Shown: in pieces, positions 55,081 through 64,000 of the stretch
How positions within the stretch are numbered: the stretch's first letter is position 1
How the letters are laid out: every line of letters begins with the position of its first letter
Translations under genes and position numbers: made by a program
The notes under the pieces: generated by a model
What the model was told of the DNA's origin: nothing
Database searches by the model: none
Seen by the model: only the letters and a program-made list of their open reading frames with translations
Assembly (NCBI GenBank): GCA_003586115.2
Contig: QVOM02000126.1
Span: 3,949,699-4,013,698 of the forward strand
From: Salvator merianae
Taxonomy: Eukaryota > Chordata > Lepidosauria > Squamata > Teiidae
Direction: 5' to 3'
Length of the DNA: 64,000 bases

Positions 55081-55985
55081 TATTTCTGTACTTCCCTATA
55101 TTCAAAATCTGTAGTTCTTGGGTTAGAATTACACTGTTACTTCTGGGCAGAAATGCATAGCGCTGCATTATTACAGATCTTCCACATCTCTATTTTGCTC
55201 TGAAGAAAAGAAACGGATGTCTCAAGAAATAATAGAATTTGGACTTGCACATGTTTAAAACAGCCAGTTTCTTCCAAGCAGGTGCTCTTGACAAATCAAA
55301 CAAAAATGTTAAGTCTTTCTACTTTCATAGGGATTTTGCATCCAGTAAAATATATATTTTCTTTTAAAAAAATCGATATTGAAAAAATTATCCCCCTTCA
55401 CAACATTGTCATGGCTACCCAGGAATGCAGTATGCTCACTTATCAAGTTATTACCTGAAACAGTTTGCGCTCTGGACATGCATCCAGACTCCTGTTGTAA
55501 GCCAGTTCAAAGGTGCTAGGTTATTTCATGTTCAATCTATAGGGAATGGTCAGTTACAAATGCACTGCACTTATGGGGAAGCATTAGTAAATTTTCATGT
55601 CAGTTGATGAAGGTTGAATTTATCTGAATTTTCAAAGTCCACTTCAACAACCGGGTTCTAATCTCAGATATGCCAGGCTGGGAGAAGCTAGGTAATGTCA
55701 GTCTTATAGCGCCCCACTGTCACTAGAGATCTATGGTGGTTGTTGCTTGGTACCACTAGGTCATGGTTGATGCCATGTGACCCCATGTAACTCCACACCA
55801 GGGCTGCCAGATAATCAAGCAAACTAATTATCCTAGCCATACAAAAAGCCAAAAAAAAAAGAAAAAAAAAGCCAAGTCTATTTGATATTCAGCTGATTTT
55901 TAGCCAAAGTTGGCAGCCCTGCTCCATGTATTTATCTTGGCAGATGCAGAAGTGGTTTGCCATCCCTTTTTTTTTCTGGAGAGAT
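55081..55985. other. unassigned sequence
   Basis: A weak SINE-tail-like match (GCAGAAGTGGTTTGCCAT) occurs at about 55945. No gene recognised. Confidence 0.4.
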
Positions 55986-56065
55986 TTTATTTTATTTATT
56001 TATTCCATTTATTTATATGCTGCTCTTAAGTCAGAAGACTTTCAGAGCAACTTACAGTATATAAT
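55986..56065 (-). mobile_element. LINE 3' tail, antisense
   Basis: TTTTATTTTATTTATTTATT followed by ATGCTGCTCTTAAGTC and AGCAACTTACAGTAT. Confidence 0.5.
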
Positions 56066-56722
56066 CTTAGACAAGTCTAAGCTTACTATTTGAAGAGACA
56101 CGTCACAAAAGGAAAAGCGTTCGGGAGGGAAGAGAAGAGGCTGGTGCTCTACATGAAACTCTCTGCTACTCTACCACTCAGCTATGGCCACTCCCTGCCA
56201 GAGCAGTTAGGCAGAGAAAGAGCTAAAAAGTATGATGTCACCCATGAAAACTGTTTAGGTTTGCTTTTTCTTTAGTTCGGTAGCTCTACAGAATAAGGGG
56301 TCTTTCTTGAACATGGACAGGGCCGTGCATGGCTAGAGGTATACATTATCCAAACATCTTTCATTTGTGTCTGGAAGCCAAAAATTGTATCTCCAGCCAG
56401 CAAAAGACTTGGTACAACCTATTACAGCCCCATTATCTACTGCAGCAGGTTGAAAGGAAAATAGTTCAGCATGGATCCTGTGCTGTCAGTCCAGAACTCT
56501 CTTTAAATCTGCACCTTTATTCATTAGATGTGTTCAGCAACTTCTCCTGCCCTAATGCTGCCTGGGTTTGAGTTCCAATTTTTCACATCAGTATAATACA
56601 GAGTTCCTCTTTCCCCCGTGTGCTGGTATGGACTGGAATTCCATATGGGACTCGACCAGAAAAGTTATGGTGTGATCCAGCAAAGCATTCTTTATGTTCT
56701 GCATAGTGAAACTGAGCAAGAG

Positions 56723-56723
<1 letters not shown>
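56066..56723. other. unassigned sequence
   Basis: No recognised repeat or gene. Confidence 0.4.
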
Positions 56724-56782
<59 letters not shown>

Positions 56783-56784
56783 TC
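56724..56784. repeat. (TTTC)n microsatellite
   Basis: About 15 uninterrupted units. Confidence 0.97.
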
Positions 56785-57254
56785 ATCATTCACTCAATTA
56801 ACCTGCATGCTACCTTTCCCCCCCAGATTGCTCCAGGTACTTTACAGCATTATAAAATTCCCAAAAGTCACAATCAAAATACATAATACAAAATACTGTG
56901 ACTTTTATAAGCCACAGTATCAATAATTGTCAAAAAATGCCCTACAGAAACATTCCATAAACTACTATCACAAAAGTCAATATTCAGAGCAATAGGCAGC
57001 AATTCACCAGGTACAGCTGCCATCTGTTCTCACCAGTTCACGGCCTTTATGACCTGCATAGCAGGATAAAATATTGTTCCAGAAGGCTTGCTCATGGACA
57101 CTAGGGGAAGGGGTCCTGTCACTGTAAGACCTATATCACCAAATTTTATGTTTTTCCCCCCTGAAACCAGGAAAATTATTATACGTTTTCTAATCAGAGC
57201 CACCTCCTTTGAGTGAATTTTGGATATTAGCTTCCTCCTGCTGTTTTGAGTAAG
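56785..57254. other. mostly unassigned; possible antisense LINE tail at its left
   Basis: TGCTCCAGGTACTTTACAGC (about 56830) resembles an antisense LINE tail. The rest is unassigned. Confidence 0.4.
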
Positions 57255-57256
57255 TA

Positions 57257-57754
57257 CAGTCATACCTTGGTACTCATTGTTAATTGCTTCCGGGAGGTGC
57301 AATGAGTACCAAAGATGTTGAGTACCAAACAAATCTTTCCCATAAGGAATAATGTAAATAAATTTAATGCGTTCCCAAACCAGAGACAATGCACATTTTT
57401 AAGGCAATATGTAAAAAGATAGGGTTGTATATCATTACTTTACACGAGAAATAAACCTAAAAATTAATAAATACCTGTACAGTACTTAGATTAAATACAC
57501 AAAAATGACCACAGAAGCCATGATAAGTCCACAAGGGGATGAGCACAGAGCAAGAGCTATGGCATGACTAACACATGACCCTTTGTTCCCGCTGGAAAGG
57601 GTAGCGAGTCACGAGGCAACCTGCACCAACAAGTTCTAGCTTGCGTGTTGAGTACCAAACAAACGATGAGTACCAAGACAAAAATTCCACGTCAAAATGT
57701 GCTGAGTACCAAATTCGATGAGTTTCAAGACTGTTGAGTACCAAGGTACCACTG
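57257..57754. mobile_element. Tigger/pogo-like mariner element, non-autonomous, 498 bp
   Basis: Inverted ends CAGTCATACCTTGGTACTCA and GTTGAGTACCAAGGTACCACTG are flanked by TA (57255-57256, 57755-57756), as expected for Tc1/mariner. The motif GAGTACCAA recurs about six times in direct orientation near the two ends, plus the inverted copy in the left terminus. No transposase frame. Confidence 0.85.
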
Positions 57755-57756
57755 TA

Positions 57757-58565
57757 ATAAGTTGTATCTCTAAGAGGTTAGGATTGCATTAAAAAAAACA
57801 AGCATGATTACTGCTTCGCCTGATTCCTTAAAAATCTGCACCCCACTAAAAACAAACAAGAGGGTTGCCTTCACTTACATCTTTTGGGTGCTTATTGAAA
57901 TCATTTCTTTTCACTCAGACTTTTCCAGTATGATTTTTTTCCCTTTATCTCCCTTCAGCTGCTCTTAAAGATGTTGGATGAATTATTTTTAGTGGCTTCC
58001 AAAAATGTTTTTGTGCTTATTTGTTGTTTTTATTCCTTTAATGTTTGTGGAGTGCTGTATAAACTGCAATTTATAGAAAAATATTCTAAATAAAAATTGT
58101 AAACATATTCTAAATAAAAAGTTCTGGAAAAATGTTCTAAATATTCCAAATAAAAAATTGCAAAAGAAAAATATTCTTTTTTTATTAAACTGGATTGATA
58201 TTAAAAACATAGTGCATACCTTAAATCAAACACGAACACATTGACACAATGATAATAAAAAATAAGAAAAAATATGTATATAAAAAAATCCATGGGGGAG
58301 AGGAGAACCTGTTTAATCCATTCCAGGCTGTTTTTGGAGTTCATCCTCCATTTTATCTCTTTCAACCCAAGTGTTTTTGATCCCTAAGCAAAGGGGTAAG
58401 GAATGGCACCTCTCCATATTCCAAAACTATATTCTGACCAGGATAGCAGCTGAATCTTCCTAAGTATTGACACAGGAACAGCATCTTTTGCTACGCCTGA
58501 AGGCAGAGACTTAGCTTTAAGGGGTGCAAGCAGACCAAGGCGCATTCACATCTTGTCCGCATTCA
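57757..58565. other. unassigned AT-rich sequence
   Basis: A degenerate 24-29 bp tandem repeat with ATTCTAAATAAAAA units lies at about 58080-58165. No gene recognised. Confidence 0.4.
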
Positions 58566-59006
58566 GGGCCTGTTCACACTTTCCTACTTAGAATGGTAGA
58601 ATTCTACCATTCTAAGGTGGAACAGATCCCACAGTGCAGCGGCCATTGGCCCTGTGAGGGCTGGAACAGTCCAGAACAGGGCTTCCAGCCCTTGCAGTGC
58701 GAGTGCCAGCTGCCTGCCATGGCTGCAGCTGCGGAAACTGGAGAACCTACTTCCAGGTGTGAAGACTGCACAGTGCGGCTGCAGATGTGCAGTCATGCGC
58801 CATATCCTAAGTCACTATGGCAGTGGCCAGATGTTTCCCTGGCCCCTGTCATGGCAGGGTGGTTATTATTCACACTGCAAGTGCTGGAAGCCCATTTCTG
58901 GGATGTTCCAGTCCTTGCAGTGCAAACAGCTGCCGCACCACTGGGACTGTTCCACCATAGAATGTTCGCGATAGAACATTCCATGGTGGAACTTGTGAAA
59001 AGGCCC
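58566..59006. mobile_element. family A MITE with terminal hairpins at both ends
   Basis: Ends GGGCCTGTTCACACTTTCC and CTTGTGAAAAGGCCC, flanked by TCA (58563-58565, 59007-59009). Left hairpin: a perfect 30-bp palindrome at 58587-58616 (CTTAGAATGGTAGAA). Right hairpin: TTCCACCATAGAATGTTC at 58950-58967 pairing with 58974-58991 (17 of 18). H1 is absent. The interior carries GCAGTGCGAGTGCCAGCTG and CCATGGCTGC modules. Confidence 0.92.
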
Positions 59007-59009
59007 TCA

Positions 59010-59586
59010 TTTAATTGTTCAAACCAGCACAGATGTCTGACTCAGAAGCTTTTTAACTGATCTGCACATTTGCTGGTGCGGCTGGACTCCCTGCAATTCC
59101 CTATTTTAGCCAGAGCTAGGTGCTAGCAACTCTGTGCCCAGCATCTTTCATGCTTGCTGATCCATTCATGAGTCCATGCAGGATTACAACATTGTCTTTG
59201 AAATGATTGGCTGGTCCTGTTTTTAGTCTGGATTTAGATAATCGCTGGATATGAACAGGTCAGCCACAAAATGATGAAATGTGTCATCCTCCAGGAAGCC
59301 CCCTGAGTTACCATTTTCAACTAACGATCAACTAAACAAGCAGACACAGATCCTTTTCAGCTTTAAAAGAGGGAATATTGCTCCCATAGTATTCTACTCT
59401 TCTTTTAGGAAGTGTCATTCTTCAAGTCAAGGGGATCCCTCTGACATACTAACACATTCCTATTTCTTACTGGTCCTCTTGGGCTCAATTTCTGTAGTAC
59501 ATGTTGGCGGTAGTACCATGTTAAAATACAGCCAAACCTTCTTCTCCTAGGAGCTCTCCCAGGTGCTGATTCTGCCCAATACAGTA
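59010..59586. other. unassigned sequence
   Basis: No recognised repeat or gene. Confidence 0.4.
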
Positions 59587-59772
59587 TTGTACCTGTAACT
59601 CAGTGGTGGAGCAGGCTACCTGGAAAGCAGAGGGCCACTGGTTCGATCCCCAGTCCCTCCTCAGAAGTAGGCAATGGCAAACCATTTTTGTATCTCTGCC
59701 AAGAAAATTGCATGGAGGTGCCCATGCAGTCACAAAGTTTGGCCACAACTCGGTGATGCCAACAACAACCTT
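59587..59772 (+). mobile_element. tRNA-derived SINE
   Basis: A box TAACTCAGTGGTGGAGC, consensus B box GGTTCGATCCC, then AGTAGGCAATGGCAAACC and CTCGGTGATGCCAACAAC at the 3' end. The best-preserved copy of this family here. Confidence 0.85.
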
Positions 59773-60056
59773 TAGCCATTGTTCTTAGAGCTCTACATTT
59801 GATGGCTTCTTGCTCATCTTTTGACTCCCGCTTGGCTTCAGATTTTATTTTATCTTTTCACAGATCTAGGCCACGTTCACACTCACTGAAAAGCTTCTGA
59901 AAAATGGTTTGGGGTCAGCTCCATAGCCAAATGGAAGTCTAGTGACATGAAGACCTGGGCAAAAGAGGCTTTTCAGCAGTATGCTGCAGGGTGGGTAGTA
60001 TGCAAAGGATGGAGTTGGCGCAAAGTTTATTCCTTAAATGCACAGTTTTATACACC
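59773..60056. other. unassigned sequence
   Basis: No recognised repeat or gene. Confidence 0.4.
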
Positions 60057-60175
60057 ACAGCTTTGTAGTAGAGCACCTGTTTGCATGTAGAAAATTCTAG
60101 GTTCACTCCCTAGCATCTTTCTAGATCCACTTCTATATTGCTGCCCTAAAGACTGAGTAGATGTGTCCACAGAAG
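60057..60175 (+). mobile_element. tRNA-derived SINE, diverged
   Basis: TAGTAGAGCACCTGTTTGC, B box GGTTCACTCCC, CTAGCATCTTTC, similar to 32375. Confidence 0.55.
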
Positions 60176-60744
60176 CACCAGCAGACAAGTTTCAAGTTGA
60201 GGGCACCGTTACCCACTTTGCCTGAAGAAGACACAAAATCACAATGTAAAAGCAATCATCTCACTCCATCTTGGGCTGAGGACTCTGGTTTGGTCATAGC
60301 TGTGTATAAAGATGCTGCAGACTTCTCAGCTAATCACAATAATGCTACCAACAGCCAGCAAATTGTGGTTTCTACTTAGTAACTCCCACTTTGTTGGTCC
60401 CTTAGGGTAGCAGAATAAATACATTTGGAAATTTGCCTTCCCATTTTGTCTGCAGCTCAGATCATGGCCTGTTATGTTCTTCAAGTCCACAATCTGTAAG
60501 CCAGCAAATTGAGGTTGGCTAACAATTGTGACTCATGAAAGAACAGCAAATGCCCTGGGGTTGAGATTTAAAGGAAAGCAAAGATTTCTAGGATTCATTG
60601 CTTAGCTTACTTTGAGTGGGAGTAATCATGCAGGGTCCACTGGCAAATTCACAAGAGACCACGAGAAGCAAAGAAGTCTGGCATATGATTACATGTGAGC
60701 ATAGCATTTGGGTGCAGGGGATTTGGATGAGCTGCAGAGCCACA
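60176..60744. other. unassigned sequence
   Basis: No recognised repeat or gene. Confidence 0.4.
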
Positions 60745-61138
60745 GGGTCTTTCGCACTTTCCACCTTGGAATGCTCAAATCTGAACATTCCAAGGTGGAA
60801 CAGTCCCACCTGTGCAGCAGCCATCCACACTGTGAGGGCTGGAACAACCTGGAAACAACTGACAACTGCCTTGCTGACTGGGCACACTGCACAGCCACAG
60901 TGTGTGATTGTGCAGCCACAGCTGCACCACGGCCTGCAGCATTCACACCAGGAGGTAGGTGTGAACGCTGCATACCGGGAGCAGTCCAGCTGCTCCCGGT
61001 TGAGGCTTTGACTACAATTTTGTGGTCCACAGCTAGTAGCAGTCAGGAGTGTCTGCAGACACTCCTGATCACTTGGGCCTCTGTGAAATTCAGATGCAAA
61101 ATTTGCTAGTAAGCGTGTAGATGCTCATGAACAGGCCC
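60745..61138 (-). mobile_element. family A multi-hairpin MITE, complete
   Basis: Flanked by ACA (60742-60744, 61139-61141). Terminal hairpin TTCCACCTTGGAATGCTCA at 60759-60777 pairing with 60782-60800 (18 of 19). A perfect 24-bp palindrome CAGGAGTGTCTG at 61044-61067. GCATTCACACCAGG pairs with GGTAGGTGTGAACGCTGC. H1 region at the right. Confidence 0.92.
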
Positions 61139-61141
61139 ACA

Positions 61142-61221
61142 GAAAAAGACAAGAGATCCTAGCAATGATTAAATGTGTCTGTATTCTGTCAGTTTTATAA
61201 AATGGGTAGGATGATGACATC
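61142..61221. other. unassigned sequence
   Basis: No recognised feature. Confidence 0.4.
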
Positions 61222-61360
61222 ATCATGGAAACCATCATTAAAGATAAAATTAGTGCATACAAAGAAGAGCAAGTGTTGCTGAAGGAAAATCAGCATGGCT
61301 TCTGCAGGAGTAAATCATGCCTTACTAACAGTAGAATTCTTTGCTAGTGTCAATAAGCAA
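61222..61360 (+). pseudogene. CR1-type LINE reverse transcriptase fragment
   Basis: Translates to ETIIKDKISAYKEEQVLLKE, NQHGFCRSKSCLT and, after a frame change, FASVNKQ, collinear with 34060-34225. It breaks off at about 61360. Confidence 0.85.
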
Positions 61361-61744
61361 TTTCCCTCTGTCTCTGTCACTTTTGCCTTGCACTGCTGCC
61401 ATAGCTTCACTTGAAGGGGTGTGTTTCACGCACAGCCTGACCTGCCTCTCAGCTCACCATGACCCACCAGTCGTGCACACTGGGGCACTCAGTGCGGATG
61501 AAGAGAAACCTGTATATTTTATTCTATCTGCAATCCCTCATGTCTTCCACTAGGTGCAAGCATGGTCTTGCCCAACCACTCTGTGAAAGAAAATCATCTC
61601 TCCCTCAATTTCCCACATGCCTCCTTCCCAAAACTTTCCTACTTGCTGACAGCTTCTGGTTGAAGAGAAAACCATGGGATGGGCACAGACTGCTTGAAAG
61701 TGAACTCCAGATGGGAAAGATGTTTCTTTTAACAGATAAAATTA
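61361..61744. other. unassigned insert within CR1
   Basis: CTCTGTCTCTGTCACTTTTG onward matches nothing I recognise. It separates two CR1 pieces. Confidence 0.35.
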
Positions 61745-62182
61745 GGCCCTTTCTGCACTTGCGTTAATCCTGATCAGGAGCCTCTGTAGTCAGCTTCTGG
61801 GCATCAACGATCTGCATGTTAGTACCCATTGGTATACTCTGCCTTAGATGGAGCGTGATCCAGATCAGGGAGTCCTGATCGGGATCAGCAGTAGACCTGT
61901 TTAAATGAGTCTACTGGTGGACTAGCAGGCCCAGATCCAGAACACGGGAAGCATGCAGAAGGCACACTTCCTGTACTCGAGACTTGTGGGGATGCATTAA
62001 TGCATCCCCCAGAGAATCTGAGGCTAGGAACTTTAGTTCCTAGATTTTGGAGCACTCAGAGCCTGGCCTTGAAACTCATTGAGCTTCAAGGCTGAGGCTG
62101 TGCTGTTCCAGACTCCACCTTTCCATGGTCTGAACCTATCAGGTCCAGACCCACCGTGACCCAGGTAAGTGCAGAAAGGGCC
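61745..62182 (+). mobile_element. family D MITE, complete, 438 bp
   Basis: Ends GGCCCTTTCTGCACTTGCG and AAGTGCAGAAAGGGCC. Flanks TTA and CTA differ at one base. Perfect palindromes: GGGGATGCATT at 61988-62009, and CTAGGAAC at 62024-62031 / 62036-62043. AGTAGAC...GTCTACT also pair. Reference copy for family D here. Confidence 0.88.
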
Positions 62183-62319
62183 CTAGTCTCCTTACACGGC
62201 ATGCAGGAACACACTCACCCATCCACACTGAGATGCTAAGATGGGAAGTGGTATTTTATCATGGTGTTCTTTTTAAAAAATAAGAATGTTTTATTGATTT
62301 TATTGATGTTTTATGTTTT
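62183..62319. other. unassigned sequence
   Basis: No recognised feature. Confidence 0.4.
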
Positions 62320-62416
62320 TATGAAGGTTGTGACCCACCCCGGGAGCATATGGTGAAGATTGGGATATAAACTATATGAAAATGAATGAATGAATGAATG
62401 AATGAATGAATGAATG
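62320..62416 (+). mobile_element. LINE 3' tail with (AATG)n
   Basis: GTGACCCACCCCGGGAGC, GATTGGGATATAAAC and an (AATG)n microsatellite at about 62384-62416. Confidence 0.6.
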
Positions 62417-62443
62417 ATCAGTTGTGGAACAAGAAGACAGATT

Positions 62444-62623
62444 GGCCCTTTCTGCACTTGGACTTATTCCAGATTGTATCTCAGAATAGGGACCTGCCAT
62501 CTGCGTGCTAGTGCAGACTATGGTAGGCCTTGGGCAAGACCTTTCATAGTTTGCACTAGCATGTGCATAGCAGGTGCCTGTTCTGGGATATAATCCACAA
62601 TAAGGCCAAGTGCAGAAAGGACA
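62444..62623. mobile_element. family C palindromic MITE, 180 bp
   Basis: Ends GGCCCTTTCTGCACTTGG and CCAAGTGCAGAAAGG (last three bases mutated to ACA), flanked by ATT (62441-62443, 62624-62626). Confidence 0.85.
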
Positions 62624-62626
62624 ATT

Positions 62627-62987
62627 ATCTTCTAGATTGATAGATGGCTAAAGGACAGGAAACACAAAGTAGCAATAAATGGTCATTTCTCAGAGTAGAA
62701 AGAGGTAAGAAGTGGGGTCCCCCAAGTCCAGTATTAGGACCTGTGCTTTTTAATTTGTTTATAAATGATCTAGAATTAGAGGTAAACAGTGAGAAGGCAA
62801 AGTTTGCTGATGAAACCAAATCATTCAGGATAGTGAAAACTGGAAGAGATTGTTAAGAATTCCAGATTGTGAAGAATTCCACATGTGCTTCAATCTTAGT
62901 AAGTGCAAAGTCATGGATATTGGGGGAAAGGACCCCAATGACACCTATAAATGAATGGGGTTTGAGCTTTCTGTGACAGACCAGTGC
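62627..62987 (+). pseudogene. CR1-type LINE reverse transcriptase fragment
   Basis: GWLKDRKHKVAINGHFS, then in another frame LGPVLFNLFINDLELEVNSEKAKFADE (motif C, with FADD changed to FADE) and KSFRIVKTGRD. Farther on a CKVMDIGGK-like segment. It continues the piece at 61222 after a gap in RT. Several shifts and stops. Confidence 0.88.
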
Positions 62988-62995
62988 CTGTTTTG

Positions 62996-63084
62996 CACTT
63001 TTATATGTTGTAAGCCGCCCCGAGTCTTCGGAGAGGGGCGGCAAGTCCAATTAATAAATAATAAATAAATAAATAAATAAATAA
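62996..63084 (+). mobile_element. BovB-like LINE/SINE 3' tail with (AATA)n
   Basis: TTGTAAGCCGCCCCGAGTC, TTCGGAGAGGGGCGGC and an (AATA)n run at about 63053-63084. Typical squamate tail. The head is missing. Confidence 0.75.
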
Positions 63085-63221
63085 ATTTGCACTGCAAGTG
63101 CTGGAAGCCCAGTTCTGGGCTGTTCCAGTCCTCGCAGTGTGGATGACCACCATGCCACAGGGTCTATTCCAGCACAGTGTGGTGGAATTATAGCATTCTA
63201 TGCTTGAAAGTGCGAACAGGC
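63085..63221 (+). mobile_element. family A MITE, right-hand part
   Basis: GCACTGCAAGTGCTGGAAGC and TCCTCGCAGTGTGGATG modules, a decayed terminal hairpin, and the end AAAGTGCGAACAGGCCC. Confidence 0.75.
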
Positions 63222-64000
63222 CCAAGGTTTCCATTTGCAGACATTTTGTTACCCAACTAGGTTGGTGGTGGGATATATACTCCAAGTAGCTTGTCCTAGC
63301 TTCTTTGTTTATGATTGGCTATCATGTGTTCTTTGGCTTTATTTATTTGTAGTTTGTTATGCTGATGCAGAGTTCCTTCCTGCTTGTTCAGGTGTTGATA
63401 GTCCTGTCAGATTGTATGAAGTGAGGAGTTTTTACCAACCAGTTTAGCTGTTGACTGATGTTCATCAGATGGTGTGAACATAAGGGTATCCAAATTTCAT
63501 TCCTTCATTGTCTGGATTTTAGTTAATCTCCTCTCTGTTTGGTTTACTTCTTTTGTTAAGCATTAGGCTTTTTCTTTTGAATTGTCTAAAGATCGGGTCC
63601 AAGTCTATATGTCTATTGACTGCTAATTCACTTAAGTGCCTGACTGCTACAAATTCTCTGACCTCCTATGACCTGGCCTGTTCTAATGCCTCTACTGTTT
63701 CCCAGTTGAATCTGTGGTCGCATTTGTCTACACACAAGAAAATTAGGGTTTTTTTTTGTCATGCCTATTATTGCTAGTTGGTGTTCATGGATGCATTCTG
63801 CTCATTTTCTGCTCATTTTTTACATAATGGTGTTCATAGCCTTGATATTTTATTCTGTAAATTACTTTTGCTTTGTTAACTTTTGGCATTCGGTCTTTGG
63901 ATTTGTTTAGCATGCGTTAGAGAGATTTTTATAGGTTATTGTGCCATCAGTATTCTGCATGGTTGTAACAATTGGTTGGTAAATGTAAAATGAAAGATGT
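63222..64000. other. unassigned sequence to the window edge
   Basis: AT-rich. No recognised repeat or gene. Confidence 0.4.

Noticed and set aside
54934..55203. Tyr/Ser/Ile-rich plus-strand frame as a protein
   Set aside because: It is a translation of the compound ATCT/ATCC microsatellite.
56583..56789. Lys/Glu-rich minus-strand frame as a protein
   Set aside because: It is a translation of the (TTTC)n microsatellite.
58524..59060. 178-codon plus-strand frame as a gene
   Set aside because: It runs through the whole family A element and both flanks. Repeated-looking peptides come from the hairpin modules, also seen translated in other copies.
1..64000. Endogenous retrovirus or other viral insertion
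   Set aside because: I saw no LTR pair, primer-binding site, or gag, protease or integrase-like segment. The reverse transcriptase pieces are LINE type (CR1, L1).

Overview
This window looks like ordinary nuclear DNA of a squamate reptile, probably a lizard. The inference rests on its repeats: CR1-type LINE tails with the reptilian 3' end, 5'-truncated L1 copies, a Sauria-type SINE with a BovB-like tail, tRNA-derived SINEs and many small DNA transposons. I found no convincing protein-coding gene. Nearly every open reading frame is a chance frame inside a repeat. The only coding sequence I can name is dead reverse transcriptase from CR1 and L1. The one candidate host regulatory region is a CpG island at about 51,640-52,740.

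The dominant feature is a set of non-autonomous DNA transposons that share a terminus reading GGGCC(T)(T/G)TTYGCACTT or GGCCCTTTCTGCACTTG. I sort them into four provisional groups. Family A (about 370-460 bp, with an A-long form up to about 826 bp) is a string of hairpins. Family B (about 510-600 bp) is CpG-rich. Family C is a palindromic element of about 180 bp. Family D is about 440 bp and also contains several palindromes. Twelve complete copies have an exactly matching 3-bp target duplication. Together with the GGGCC ends this fits PIF/Harbinger-like MITEs better than hAT. No transposase is present here. In addition there are two or three hAT-like elements (two with near-perfect 8-bp duplications) and one Tigger/pogo-like mariner element with a TA duplication.

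Layout. 1-7 kb: CR1 scrap, Sauria-type SINE, family D copies, MIR-like and tRNA SINEs. 7-13 kb: two family B copies in inverted orientation, a family C insertion, an L2-like tail. 12.6-21.2 kb: family A copies, two CR1 tails pointing away from each other, an antisense CR1, a B-in-B nested insertion and a hAT inside an A-long element. 22-33 kb: a foldback element, an L1 fragment, family A, B, C and D copies, a hAT MITE. 34-36 kb: CR1 reverse transcriptase split by a family A element. 39.5-41.1 kb: L1 with 19-bp target duplications. 42-51 kb: family C, A-long and A elements, several CR1 tails, L2-like tail. 51.6-52.7 kb: CpG island. 53-57 kb: mostly unique sequence plus microsatellites. 57-63 kb: Tigger-like element, family A copies, SINEs and a CR1 copy broken up by C and D elements.

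The most unusual observation is that family A copies keep several hairpins in series while the stem sequences differ between copies, with changes matched on both arms. All family names are provisional and were made by eye without a repeat library.
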